A stretch of 39,759 nt of DNA from an uncultured Porphyromonadaceae bacterium. GTDB lineage: Bacteria > Bacteroidota > Bacteroidia > Bacteroidales > Muribaculaceae. The notes beneath the pieces were generated by a model. It was not told where the DNA came from. It worked only from the letters and a program-made list of their open reading frames with translations, and did not search any database. The stretch is taken from NCBI GenBank assembly GCA_947176585.1, contig CAMWRI010000006.1:1-39759 (forward strand). Direction: 5' to 3'. A program made the position numbers and the translations under genes. The stretch's first letter is position 1. Every line of letters starts with the position of its first letter. Positions 31,533 to 39,759 of the stretch are shown here, piece by piece.

Positions 31533-33668
31533 TTATTCGGCGTGTACGGGAGTGATCACGCTGTTGACGGTAACCTTGAGGGCTGCGGGATCAACGAGGT
31601 CCTGATAGAGACCTGCGATGTCGACGCACCAAACAACGGTACCTTCCTTGGTGGCTTCGAGGTAGGCGGGGAAGTTGTAGTCGCCGTCGCCGGTCACAAC
31701 GGTGTCGCTTGCGCCACCGCCCCACCAGCTGGGCCACCAGCCTGCGATAGCCAGGCTCATGGAGCCGGTGTAGCTGCCTGCGGCACCTGCCTTGAGGTTG
31801 CCGTCGATGCCTTCGAAGTGGAGGCTTGCCACGGTGGTGCCCTGGCCGAAGGTTACATCGGCATAGGGATCGCCGGTGCCGGGATTGCTGGGACCGTATT
31901 CGTTGTAGAACTCAACGCGGATGTCGGTGCCGTTGTCTTCCTTGTTGCCCACCCAAACGGGGTTGACGCTTGTGTCGACTTCGGCGTACTTGGGCTGGGC
32001 GGGATCGAGCGAGATCACGAGGTTCTCGACTTTCACCTGCTCGATGTCGACGAGGTCGGCGCCGAGGCCCTGGATGTCGATGCAGAATACGATAGCGCCC
32101 TCGGTGAGAGTCCAGGTGTTCATGCACACGCGGTAGTCGCCGTCGCCGGTGACGAGGCAGTCCTGGGCATTTCCGTCGAAGCTGCTCCAGTAGCCGATAG
32201 CCCAGCTGGGATCGGAGTACTCGAAGCCTGCGCGATAGCTACCCACGGCACCTTCCTTGAGGTTGCCGTTGATGCCGCTGAGGGTGAAGTCGGCAACCAT
32301 CTGCTTCTCGAAGGAGATGGAAGCGAGGTCCACGGCGGGATTGCCGCTGGTCTTGCCGTATTCGTTGTAGATTTCGATGCGGATGCGGCCGTTGTTCTCG
32401 ATATCGCCCACGGCGAGCTTCGTAACGTCGGCTTCAACCTCGTTCACGTAGGGCTTACGCACGGGACGCACGAGAGCGCCGGTGTAGCGCAGTGCGTTGG
32501 CGGTGGCGAGGCCTTCGGTGCCGATAGTGGCCAGGGTGGCGTAGTCGGCAGCGGTGGCGCAGGCGGTACCGGTCCAGTACATGGCGAGGTCTTTGCTGCT
32601 CACCTCGGTGCCTTCGCGCTTGCCGGCGGCGGGCAGGATGATGCTGTTGCCGGTGACATTGGAAGTCACTTTGAGGCCGCCATCAACGGCGGTGACGGTG
32701 GACACGGCCATCAGGTCGGCCCAGTCGGCGGCGGTGGGGATCATACCCATGCCGGCGGCCTTGGCCACGTCGGCATCGGTGCCGGTGATATCGCCGGCGG
32801 CGTAGTCGGCCACGTTCACGGAGTAGTTGAAGCCGGTGACGTCGCCGTAGCCCAGGAGGGTGCCGGCTTCGGTTTCAACGGCTGCGCCCACGTTGTAGCG
32901 GCACCATTCGAGGCGGGTGCCCATGTCCACGTAGTCGTCGAGGCTCTCTTCCTTGGCGTTCACGCCCACGGGGGTGGTGAAGGCCTGATCGGCAGCGAGC
33001 ACGTCGGCGCCGTTGACGGTCATGAAGGCAGCGTAGTGGTAGGCGGTGTTGGGCACGAGGCCGGTGAGCTCGAGGTTCATGGTGTTCTCGGCGCTCTCCA
33101 CCTCAAACTTAGCACCGTTCTCAATGGCAACGGCGGCGGGAGCTACAACGAAGCCGCGCACGAGGCCGGCGGCAAGCTCGTCCTGCATGCCGTTGACGGT
33201 GCCGCCCAGGATGGCCGAAGTGGCTTTCACGGATGCGGCATCGGCGGTGGCGATGGCGGCGTCGGTGGTGATGAAGCTCTTCACTTCGCCGTACTGAGTG
33301 ACGGTGCCCTGCAGGGTCACGAATGTGGCGTAGTAGTAGGTCACGTTGTCGGTGAGGCCCTTGATGGTGGTGGTCACGGTGCCGTCTTCGGCCAGGGTGC
33401 CTGCGGCGCGGGAGCCTGCGGCGGTGGGATCTTCATTGGTGCCGTAGACCACACCTACGGTATAGGCCTGACTCGACTGGCCGGCGAGACCCTTGACGGT
33501 ACCGGTGACGGTAGCCGACGTGGCAGTGACTTCGGCACCGCCTGTGGTTACTTCCTTGAGGATTGCGGCTGTGTTGACCACGGGATCGTCCACATCGCTG
33601 CACGAAGTGAGTGCGTACGATGCGCCCATGGAGAGCGACAGCAGGCAAGCCAATATCTTAGTGTTCAT
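31533..33668 (-). CDS. Surface glycan-binding lipoprotein with FISUMP-like domain and duplicated C-terminal module
   Basis: A 711-residue lipoprotein (C23 in ALTSC) placed like a SusE/SusF or SGBP-B gene. Two fibronectin-III-like repeats cover about 35-140 and 145-235. A FISUMP-like domain (about 245-410) follows, recognisable by DYVDMGTRLEWCRYNVGA, GMIPTAADWADLM, SIILPAAGKREG and ALVRPVRK. The C-terminal part holds two copies of one module (about 420-560 and 565-705), each with IRIEIYNEYG or IRVEFYNEYG, GNLKxGAxGSY, a Trp-rich stretch, VTGDGDY and VFCIDIQGL or VWCVDIAGL. The Trp-rich loops suggest carbohydrate binding, but the module is not a CBM family I can name. Confidence 0.82.
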   Translation of the reverse strand: MNTKILACLLSLSMGASYALTSCSDVDDPVVNTAAILKEVTTGGAEVTATSATVTGTVKGLAGQSSQAYTVGVVYGTNEDPTAAGSRAAGTLAEDGTVTTTIKGLTDNVTYYYATFVTLQGTVTQYGEVKSFITTDAAIATADAASVKATSAILGGTVNGMQDELAAGLVRGFVVAPAAVAIENGAKFEVESAENTMNLELTGLVPNTAYHYAAFMTVNGADVLAADQAFTTPVGVNAKEESLDDYVDMGTRLEWCRYNVGAAVETEAGTLLGYGDVTGFNYSVNVADYAAGDITGTDADVAKAAGMGMIPTAADWADLMAVSTVTAVDGGLKVTSNVTGNSIILPAAGKREGTEVSSKDLAMYWTGTACATAADYATLATIGTEGLATANALRYTGALVRPVRKPYVNEVEADVTKLAVGDIENNGRIRIEIYNEYGKTSGNPAVDLASISFEKQMVADFTLSGINGNLKEGAVGSYRAGFEYSDPSWAIGYWSSFDGNAQDCLVTGDGDYRVCMNTWTLTEGAIVFCIDIQGLGADLVDIEQVKVENLVISLDPAQPKYAEVDTSVNPVWVGNKEDNGTDIRVEFYNEYGPSNPGTGDPYADVTFGQGTTVASLHFEGIDGNLKAGAAGSYTGSMSLAIAGWWPSWWGGGASDTVVTGDGDYNFPAYLEATKEGTVVWCVDIAGLYQDLVDPAALKVTVNSVITPVHAE

Positions 33669-33709
33669 ATTTTTTCGATGGAATGTGATTCGATTGTTAT
33701 TATTTATAC

Positions 33710-33739
33710 CACCCCGCAGCCCGGAAGCCCCGGGGTGGC
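33710..33739 (-). terminator. Hairpin between the two glycan-binding lipoprotein genes
   Basis: CCACCCCG pairs with CGGGGTGG. On the minus strand only TATAAATAAT follows, so it would terminate weakly or stabilise mRNA ends and could adjust expression along the operon. Confidence 0.5.
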
Positions 33740-33751
33740 TGTGTTATTGGC

Positions 33752-35626
33752 TTATTCTTCTGTCTTGGGAGGAATAAACGAAGTACCGTTGTCGAATACT
33801 ACGGAGAAGGTCACTTCCACATTCTTTGTGGGGTGGAAGATATCAAGACCGCTGAAGCAGCCGGCAAGACCCCAGGGGTTGCAGATATAGCGGCGGCCCG
33901 TGGTCTCGTCATCACCTGCACCACGCGAGATGGCAGCATCATCGAATGCGATGGAAGTACCGTCGATCTTGATATCATTGATAACGATATCGCAGTTGGG
34001 ACGATTCTTTAGAATCTTGTAAACATCAAGCCACAGGCAGGGATCACCCCAGTCGGCGCCCCACGATACTTCAACAGTCGAGGTGTACGTGCCTCCGTCT
34101 TCCACCCACACGGTAGTGCCTTCGAAGCCTTCCCAGGTATTGGTGTTGTTGAATCCGAGCTGAGCCTTGTAGGACTCGGTCTTTTCAGCGCCGGCATAGT
34201 CGGCAAGGAAGCGATAGCCAAGATACTGGTAGACGGTGCCGTTTACATCCTTCTCGGGCAGACCGAGCACAAATGCTTCAACGCGGCCATCGCCGTCAAT
34301 TTCAACCGAAATCATCTTGAACTCTTTGCCCTCGAGCTTGACAGAGCTGCCGCCGAGAGGAAGGTCGCCGAGACCTTCAGAGAGACTTATGCTGCCGTCT
34401 TCGCTTACGGTAACATTGCCGGTGAGGGGATCGCCCTCGGGAATGGTAGCTGTATACTGGCCGCCTTCGGGGGAGCAGAAATTAATCTTGTATTCATCGG
34501 CAGTGGACGAAACAATGGGGAAAGTGCCGTAGTCGGCGCCCATAGCTGCGCCACCCAGATCATACCAGTTGAAAGGTGCTTCGGCATCGAGAACAAAGTC
34601 GGAGTACTTGATCTGTGCGGTGAACGACTCATACCAGCCGGCGGGGAGTTCGATCACGGTGGGCTTGGGCTCGGAGTAGTTCTCGAAGTATTCCTTGGTG
34701 ACGTAGTTGAGCGATACTCCTTCGGTGGGAGCCATGAGCTGCATGGCATCGTCAGACAAATAGAGAAGCTGGAGGAAGCGCTCGTGGGTGCGGCCGTCGG
34801 TGGCCTCAAGGGGATAAACATCAGAGAACTGAATGGTGTGTGCCTCAGTGTCGAGCATATAGGTGCCCTTGCCCACTACGTTGCCGTCGTGGTCGGTCAC
34901 GGTCACGTTGGCGCCGTTAATAAGGTCGAAGGTGATGTAGCCGAAGTTGAGGTCGGCACCGTCGCTCACCATCCAGGAGTTGCCGGGATAGTCGGCAGCC
35001 CACATCCAGTCGCTGTTGGGTGTGATAGCATTGTTTGCATCCCACTTTTCGGTGTCCATATAGTTATTGTACACCGATTCGTTTTCGTTGGCTGCGTGGA
35101 GGTTGTCCCAGGTGTAGTTGTTGGTGAAGAAATAGTGGGGACCTTTCCACTTGGTGACCTTGACGGTGCCGTCTTCAAGCACACCCAGGTCGAGCTGCCA
35201 GGTCTTGCTCTGGCCCACGCCGCCGCTGATACGCTTCCAGAGGTAGTGCTCAACGAAGTCGGCGCAGAAGTCGTCGATGGTGAAGGTGTAGGGATTGCTC
35301 CACACATAACCGCCGCGGGTGTCGACACCTATCTGCACTTCATAATCACCGTCGAAGGGTATTGCGAGAGTGGCCTCGGCTCCGGTCTTGCGGCCCTGGG
35401 GAGTGATCCACGCAATCTGATACTGCGCGGGCATAAGGCTCTTGAGATGGATGATGTTGGGGTTCTGAGCATCATGCTCCACGGTAAACGCCACGCCTTC
35501 CACCAGCTCCTCGGGAGTGATATTTGGGGCCGGCATGGTGTAGTCTTCATCCGAGCAAGACCAGGCCGTGGTTGCGCAAGCTGCGCCCACGAGCAGGTAG
35601 CTCAGATATTTGAAAGCTTTTGTCAT
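33752..35626 (-). CDS. Surface lipoprotein following SusD, probably glycan-binding (SGBP)
   Basis: A 624-residue lipoprotein. I start at ATG 35626, which gives a signal ending AWSC (C24); the longer frame from 35719 runs into the intergenic region. An Ig/PKD-like N-terminal domain (about 38-120: EGVAFTVEHDAQNPNIIHLKSLMPAQYQIAWITPQG) is followed by a large aromatic-rich region (YFFTNNYTWDNLHA, DWMWAADYPGNSWMVSD, ADLNFGYITFDLINGANVTVTD). A C-terminal beta-rich part (about 420-600) holds paired aromatics such as NTNTWEGFEGTTVWVED and CLWLDVYKIL. Its place right after susD is that of a surface glycan-binding protein. I do not know the exact family. Confidence 0.78.
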   Translation of the reverse strand: MTKAFKYLSYLLVGAACATTAWSCSDEDYTMPAPNITPEELVEGVAFTVEHDAQNPNIIHLKSLMPAQYQIAWITPQGRKTGAEATLAIPFDGDYEVQIGVDTRGGYVWSNPYTFTIDDFCADFVEHYLWKRISGGVGQSKTWQLDLGVLEDGTVKVTKWKGPHYFFTNNYTWDNLHAANENESVYNNYMDTEKWDANNAITPNSDWMWAADYPGNSWMVSDGADLNFGYITFDLINGANVTVTDHDGNVVGKGTYMLDTEAHTIQFSDVYPLEATDGRTHERFLQLLYLSDDAMQLMAPTEGVSLNYVTKEYFENYSEPKPTVIELPAGWYESFTAQIKYSDFVLDAEAPFNWYDLGGAAMGADYGTFPIVSSTADEYKINFCSPEGGQYTATIPEGDPLTGNVTVSEDGSISLSEGLGDLPLGGSSVKLEGKEFKMISVEIDGDGRVEAFVLGLPEKDVNGTVYQYLGYRFLADYAGAEKTESYKAQLGFNNTNTWEGFEGTTVWVEDGGTYTSTVEVSWGADWGDPCLWLDVYKILKNRPNCDIVINDIKIDGTSIAFDDAAISRGAGDDETTGRRYICNPWGLAGCFSGLDIFHPTKNVEVTFSVVFDNGTSFIPPKTEE

Positions 35627-35701
35627 TGTAAAATTTGATTTAGAGGAGTAATGATTGATTGTGTTTTTCTGCATCGTGCGGCCAAGGGTCCGGTCATGGC
35701 C

Positions 35702-35727
35702 GAGCCGGGAATTATGCATCCGGCTCG
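35702..35727 (-). terminator. Hairpin after SusD
   Basis: GAGCCGG and CCGGCTC around an 11-base loop in the 152-bp gap after susD. There is no T run, so attenuation or mRNA processing is more likely than full termination. Confidence 0.4.
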
Positions 35728-35778
35728 ACTATAACGCGGAAAATGACTGCTTTATTATGCAAAATATGTTAAATATCA

Positions 35779-37455
35779 CTATTCCCAGCCGGCGTTCTGG
35801 TGGAGCACGCCGTTGGAGAGAATTATCTGGTTGACGGGAATCTGGCTGAGGCCCTTTGTGGCGATGATCTTGCTGCGGTCGTAGTTCACGGTAGCATCAA
35901 CGCCGCCGTTCTTGACGGGGCCGGCGGTGGCTGCGATTGCGTCGGCGGTCTTGTCGATGCCCTGACGGAGCAGATCCCAGTAGCGATGGCCTTCGAAAGC
36001 GAGCTCGAGGGCACGCTCGTTCATCACGTTGTCGAGAGTAGCGGGCACGCTGGCGAGGCCGGCACGGGCGCGCACATCGTCGAGAGCGGCCTGGGCGGTC
36101 TTGGAGGGTACGCCACCCAGTTCGGCAACCATGAGGAGCACATCGGCATAGCGCATGATCACCCAGTCCTGAGAGTTGGTGATCTGGAAGTCGCCGCTGC
36201 CGTCGGGACGTGAAGCGCTCACGTAGGTGAGTTCGCCCTGTGCATTCAGAATCTGGAAAGCCAGAGGCGAATACTTCTTCACGCTGAAGCCCGTGTATTC
36301 GCGCCAATCGTTGTAGCCGGTCTTGTATTCGGCAGCTCCGGTGACGCCTTCGGTGGCGAGGTTGATCACGGAAGCGGTCTTGCGCGAGTCGGTGTTGGCA
36401 AACTTATTATAGTAGGTCGGGGTGACGGTGCATGCTCCCCAGCCCTTGCCATAGGGCGAGAAGTTCATCTGTCGCATGCCCATCATCACCTGCCAGCGGT
36501 TGGAGTCCTGGTTGCCGTTGTAGTCCTGGGTGGGAGTGAACTTCTGCTGAAGGATGAACTCGCTGTTGACGGAGCCTGCATAGGTGGAGAGTTCGGGATC
36601 CCACTGGGTCTCAAGGGGCACTTGCACAAGCGATGCTGCGGGCCAGAGGTTCTTGAAGCCCTCTACGAGGCTGTAGCCGCCGTTGGCCACAACGTCGTCG
36701 AGATAGTTGACCACCTCGGCCTTGGTGAGACCTTCGAGGTCCTTGCCGTAGTAGCCGGTGTAGAAGAGGTAGACGCGTGCGAGCATCGACTCGGCGGCAT
36801 AGCGGGTGATACGGCCGTTTTCGGCGGTGCTACGGTTGGCACCCTGGGGGATGTTTTCGGCAGCGAATTTGAGGTCGCTCACGATGGCGGCGTAAACCTC
36901 GGCGGGATCGGCCTGCTCGCGGTTTTCGCTCACGGGCTCCAGGAAGAGGGGAATATTGCCCCAAAGACGCACCATGTCGAAGTAGAGAAGAGCGCGGATG
37001 GCGCGGCACTCGGCCATGTAGAGGCCATGGTTGGCCTCGCTCTTCCACTCTATCTGCTCTTCATGGGCAATGAGCTCGTTGCAGCGGTAGACGCCTGCGT
37101 AGTACATCTTCCAGTCCTGCTCATAGATATTCTGGTCGCTTGGGCTCTTGCTCTGGTCGAAGCCGTCGATGGCCTGGTAGCCCCAGCCGTCGGCAGCGCC
37201 GGTGGCACCGTAGCACTCGTCGCTCATCACGGTGGAAGCAACGTAGAAGCCTACGCCCGGGCTGGAGCTGATCTGGCGCCAGCCGTCGTAGCATCCGAGG
37301 AGCGCACGCCAGGCGTCGCCTTCGGTGGAATAGAAGTTCTCGGTGTTCGATTCGGTCTTGCTCGACACATCCAAGAAGCTGTCGGCACATGCACCCGTCA
37401 TGAGGCCCATGGCGGCGATGCCGGCAGTGAGTATGCTGTATTTGAACTTATTCAT
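35779..37455 (-). CDS. susD: SusD/RagB-like nutrient-binding outer membrane lipoprotein
   Basis: A 558-residue SusD-family lipoprotein (C23 in LMTGAC), the lid of the SusCD outer-membrane importer. The N-terminal motif SFLDVSSKTESNTENFYSTEGDAW, the tetratricopeptide-like helices (YYAGVYRCNELIAHEEQIEW, LYMAECRAIRALLYFDMVRLWGNIPLFLEP) and the C-terminal RYADVLLMVAELGG, ALDDVRARAGL and NERALELAFEGHRYWDLLRQG are all family hallmarks. The length is typical. The gene starts 40 bp after the SusC stop. Confidence 0.97.
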   Translation of the reverse strand: MNKFKYSILTAGIAAMGLMTGACADSFLDVSSKTESNTENFYSTEGDAWRALLGCYDGWRQISSSPGVGFYVASTVMSDECYGATGAADGWGYQAIDGFDQSKSPSDQNIYEQDWKMYYAGVYRCNELIAHEEQIEWKSEANHGLYMAECRAIRALLYFDMVRLWGNIPLFLEPVSENREQADPAEVYAAIVSDLKFAAENIPQGANRSTAENGRITRYAAESMLARVYLFYTGYYGKDLEGLTKAEVVNYLDDVVANGGYSLVEGFKNLWPAASLVQVPLETQWDPELSTYAGSVNSEFILQQKFTPTQDYNGNQDSNRWQVMMGMRQMNFSPYGKGWGACTVTPTYYNKFANTDSRKTASVINLATEGVTGAAEYKTGYNDWREYTGFSVKKYSPLAFQILNAQGELTYVSASRPDGSGDFQITNSQDWVIMRYADVLLMVAELGGVPSKTAQAALDDVRARAGLASVPATLDNVMNERALELAFEGHRYWDLLRQGIDKTADAIAATAGPVKNGGVDATVNYDRSKIIATKGLSQIPVNQIILSNGVLHQNAGWE

Positions 37456-37495
37456 TTGTCAAAAATGATGTGTTGTTTTTCGTGAGAGATTCGAT

Positions 37496-39759
37496 TTAGA
37501 GCGTGAGGTTGATACCGATGAGGAATGTGCGGGGACGGGGGTAGAAGCCCAGGTCGATACCGCTCACCCAGTCGCTCGTGCCATAACCGATTTCGGGGTC
37601 CATGCCGTTGTACTTCGTGAAGGTGGCGAGGTTCTGCACCTGGAAGTAGAGGCGGCACTGCGAGCACCACTTCTGGTTCATGATGGGCGCGAAGTTGTAG
37701 CCGAAAGTGAGGTTGCTCAGGCGCAGGTAGTCACCGTCGTGCGTGTACAGGTCGCTGAAGAGCCAGTTGATGTTGTTGTTGGTCACGCGGGGGATGCGGT
37801 CGCTTGTGCCCTCGCCTGTCCAGCGGTTGAGAATCTCGGTGGTGTAGTTGGCCTTCATGCTGGTCCAGTTGCGGTAGCTCTGCACGAGCTGGAAGCCGGC
37901 AGCGCCGGTGGCAACGAGGCCGAGGTCGAAGTTCTTGTAGTAGAGGTTGATGTTGAAGCCGTAGGTGAATTTGGGGATACCGTTGCCCAGGTTCACCTTG
38001 TCGTCGTCGTTGATCACGCCGTCGTGGTTCTGGTCGACGAACTTAACGTCGCCGGGCTGCACGCCACTCTGGAGAATACCGTTGCCGGCAGCGATCCAGT
38101 CGTTGATCTGCTGCTGGTTCTGGAAGATGCCTGCAGTCTGGAAGCCCCAGAAGTAGCCGATGGGCATACCGTTGCTTGCGCGGTAGAATTCGGGCGAGTT
38201 GTCGTAGAGCATGTTGGTGGAACCGTGGATCATGCCGTCCTCGGTGGGGATGGAGCCTACTTTATTCTTGTTATATGTGAAGTTGGCACCGATGCTGTAG
38301 CTGAAGTCGTTGCCGATCACGTCGTTCCAGTTGAGGCCGAGTTCAACACCGGTGTTGATCACGTCGCCACCGTTGATGAAGGGAGCGTCGGTGCCGGCGG
38401 TGGCCAGAATGGGAGCTTTTACGAGCCAGTCCTTGGTGCTCTTGCGGTACCAGTCGAAGTTGACGCGCAGGCGGTTCTTGAAGAGGGTGGCATCGAAGCC
38501 AAGGTTGAGCTGCTCGGAAGTTTCCCAGGTGAGGTCCATGTTGCCCAGGCGCGAGGGATAAGCGCCCCAGTTGTTGCTCAGGATGGTAGAGTAATCGTTG
38601 TAGACACCGTTCGGGCCCATATAATCGCCGAAGAAGTAGTGGGTGTTGGTGACCTTGATGGGTGCGAGGTACTGGTAGTTGTCGATGTTCTGGTTACCCA
38701 CGCGGCCCCAGCTGACGCGGAGCTTGAGGTAGTCGAGCCAGGTGCGGCTGGACTCCATGAAGTTTTCGTTGCTGATGTTCCAGCCGGCCGAGATCGAGGG
38801 GAAGGTGCCGAAACGGTGTCCCTGTGCGAAGCGCGAAGAACCGTCGCTACGCAGGGTGAAGTTGATCATGTATTTCTCCTTCCAGTTCCAGCCAAGACGA
38901 CCGAAGTAGCTGACGGAGCGGCTGTTGTCGTGGGGGTTGCCGCTTGCGCCGAGGCCGTCGGCGGTGGTGGCGGCGGTGCCGTTGCTGATCCATGCGTAGG
39001 GCCAGGTGTCGAAGCCTTCCTTGAGATCGCGCTGGTTGGCGCCCAGGTAGGTGCCTTCATAGCGGTAGGCTTCCATACCCACCATCGCGTTGAACTCGTG
39101 GTCCTTGATGGTCCAGTCGTAGCTCAGGGTGTTGGTCCAGGTCATGCCCAGGCTGTGGTTCATGTTCTGGTTCACGCTGGTGTGGTCGCTGTAGCTGTAG
39201 ATCGAGAAGTTGTAGATGGGGGTGTAGCTGCGGTACTCGCTGGAGCCGTAGACGGCGCCGAACACGGTGCGCAGTTTCAGGTTCTTGATGGGCTCAATCT
39301 GAGCGTAGACGTTGCCGGAGAATGTGGCGGTGCGGCTGCGGTTGTTGGTGGTCACCATCATGGAGCCGTAGGGGTTGCCGTCGGAATTGTTCCAGTCGCT
39401 GCTGCTGGTGCTGTTGAACTCACCCTCATTATTATATATAGGAGTGATGGGCGATGTGCCGAATGCGCCGCGCAGGGTGTTGTTGTACTGGTTGCCCACG
39501 CCGATGCCGGTCTTCTTCACATAAACGAAGCTGGCCTGCTCGCCCACGGTGAGGATGTCGCCGAAGAGCTTGTGGTCGGAGTTGATACGGAAGTTATAGC
39601 GGGAGTAGTCGCTCACGTCCTTGCCGCCTGCGATACCTTCCTGATTGAGGTAGCCGAGGCTGAGGGCGTAGGTGCTGGTCTTGCTGCCGCCGGTGACGCC
39701 GATGGTGTAGCTCTGGGTGGTGGCGCCGTCCTTGAAAATGGCGTCAACCACGTCGGTGT
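37496..39759 (-). CDS. susC: SusC/RagA-like TonB-linked outer membrane transporter (C-terminal part)
   Basis: At least 754 residues of a SusC-family barrel; the N-terminus (signal, carboxypeptidase-like domain, plug) lies beyond the window. The visible part begins at TDVVDAIFKDGATTQSYTIGVTGG, which marks the plug/barrel boundary. Barrel segments follow, such as RSDGSSRFAQGHRFGTFPSISAGWNISNE, LKLRVSWGRVGNQNIDNYQY, NLGFDATLFKNRLRVNFDWYRKSTKDWL and PGDVKFVDQNHDGVINDDDKVNLGNGIPKFTYGFN. The end is RPRTFLIGINLTL, the usual barrel terminus. It imports oligosaccharides with SusD. Upstream sensors (hybrid two-component or sigma/anti-sigma) are not in view. Confidence 0.98.
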   Translation of the reverse strand, partial: TDVVDAIFKDGATTQSYTIGVTGGSKTSTYALSLGYLNQEGIAGGKDVSDYSRYNFRINSDHKLFGDILTVGEQASFVYVKKTGIGVGNQYNNTLRGAFGTSPITPIYNNEGEFNSTSSSDWNNSDGNPYGSMMVTTNNRSRTATFSGNVYAQIEPIKNLKLRTVFGAVYGSSEYRSYTPIYNFSIYSYSDHTSVNQNMNHSLGMTWTNTLSYDWTIKDHEFNAMVGMEAYRYEGTYLGANQRDLKEGFDTWPYAWISNGTAATTADGLGASGNPHDNSRSVSYFGRLGWNWKEKYMINFTLRSDGSSRFAQGHRFGTFPSISAGWNISNENFMESSRTWLDYLKLRVSWGRVGNQNIDNYQYLAPIKVTNTHYFFGDYMGPNGVYNDYSTILSNNWGAYPSRLGNMDLTWETSEQLNLGFDATLFKNRLRVNFDWYRKSTKDWLVKAPILATAGTDAPFINGGDVINTGVELGLNWNDVIGNDFSYSIGANFTYNKNKVGSIPTEDGMIHGSTNMLYDNSPEFYRASNGMPIGYFWGFQTAGIFQNQQQINDWIAAGNGILQSGVQPGDVKFVDQNHDGVINDDDKVNLGNGIPKFTYGFNINLYYKNFDLGLVATGAAGFQLVQSYRNWTSMKANYTTEILNRWTGEGTSDRIPRVTNNNINWLFSDLYTHDGDYLRLSNLTFGYNFAPIMNQKWCSQCRLYFQVQNLATFTKYNGMDPEIGYGTSDWVSGIDLGFYPRPRTFLIGINLTL

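Overview
The window looks like a chromosomal segment of a gut Bacteroidales, most likely Muribaculaceae. Grounds: a SusC/SusD polysaccharide-utilisation locus (PUL), many Bacteroidota-type promoters (TTTG, about 20 bp, TAnnTTTG), few Shine-Dalgarno sequences, BACON and FISUMP-like modules, and a secreted protein ending in the NLQGVRV...VKQLV-type tail common in that family. Most genes are GC-rich. The exception is a short AT-rich island at about 745-1874. The family assignment is inference from the sequence alone.

Layout. 1-593: 3' part of GAPDH. 745-1874: a promoter, a long highly structured RNA leader with mutually exclusive helices, and two small AT-rich genes of unknown function (one possibly TerB-like, one a single-pass membrane protein). 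2269-3751: metK behind a promoter, a SAM-II riboswitch and an intrinsic terminator. 3908-6001: a PpiD/SurA-type periplasmic foldase. 6061-6660: a repeat block with 95-bp tandem units and a long palindrome. 6711-8676: a leader with an attenuator-like hairpin, then a secreted protein. 8903-9652 (+) acyl-ACP thioesterase faces 9944-12194 (-) muramidase lipoprotein and PepD; the gap between them is almost filled by a second copy of the palindrome. 12369-13205: a small membrane protein and an OmpH/Skp-like lipoprotein. 13531-13860: a 330-bp MITE with 34-bp perfect terminal inverted repeats. 14304-19962: a complete urease cluster ureA-B-C-E-F-G-D with a hairpin between ureC and ureE. 20163-21348: XerC-type recombinase and ribosome hibernation factor HPF, the latter with a rare strong Shine-Dalgarno. 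21508-24646: lipoprotein flavodoxin, RibD-type reductase, and a divergent AraC regulator / SDR pair. 24721-39759 (all minus): a PUL. SusC, SusD and two surface glycan-binding lipoproteins lie upstream of a GH5 endoglucanase with BACON domains. A second transcription unit follows: hexapeptide acetyltransferase, DUF1349 protein, GH43 and GH97.

How the parts work together. SusC/SusD and the two lipoproteins should capture and import a beta-glucan-type or decorated hemicellulose. The surface GH5 would cut the backbone, and GH43 plus a probably retaining GH97 would remove arabinose/xylose and alpha-galactose. Urease would release ammonia from host urea. MetK is under direct SAM feedback through the riboswitch. 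The points most worth a second look are the structured RNA leader with its two-gene island, the long palindromic intergenic element, the SAM-II/metK switch, and the duplicated module at the C-terminus of the 711-residue glycan-binding lipoprotein.
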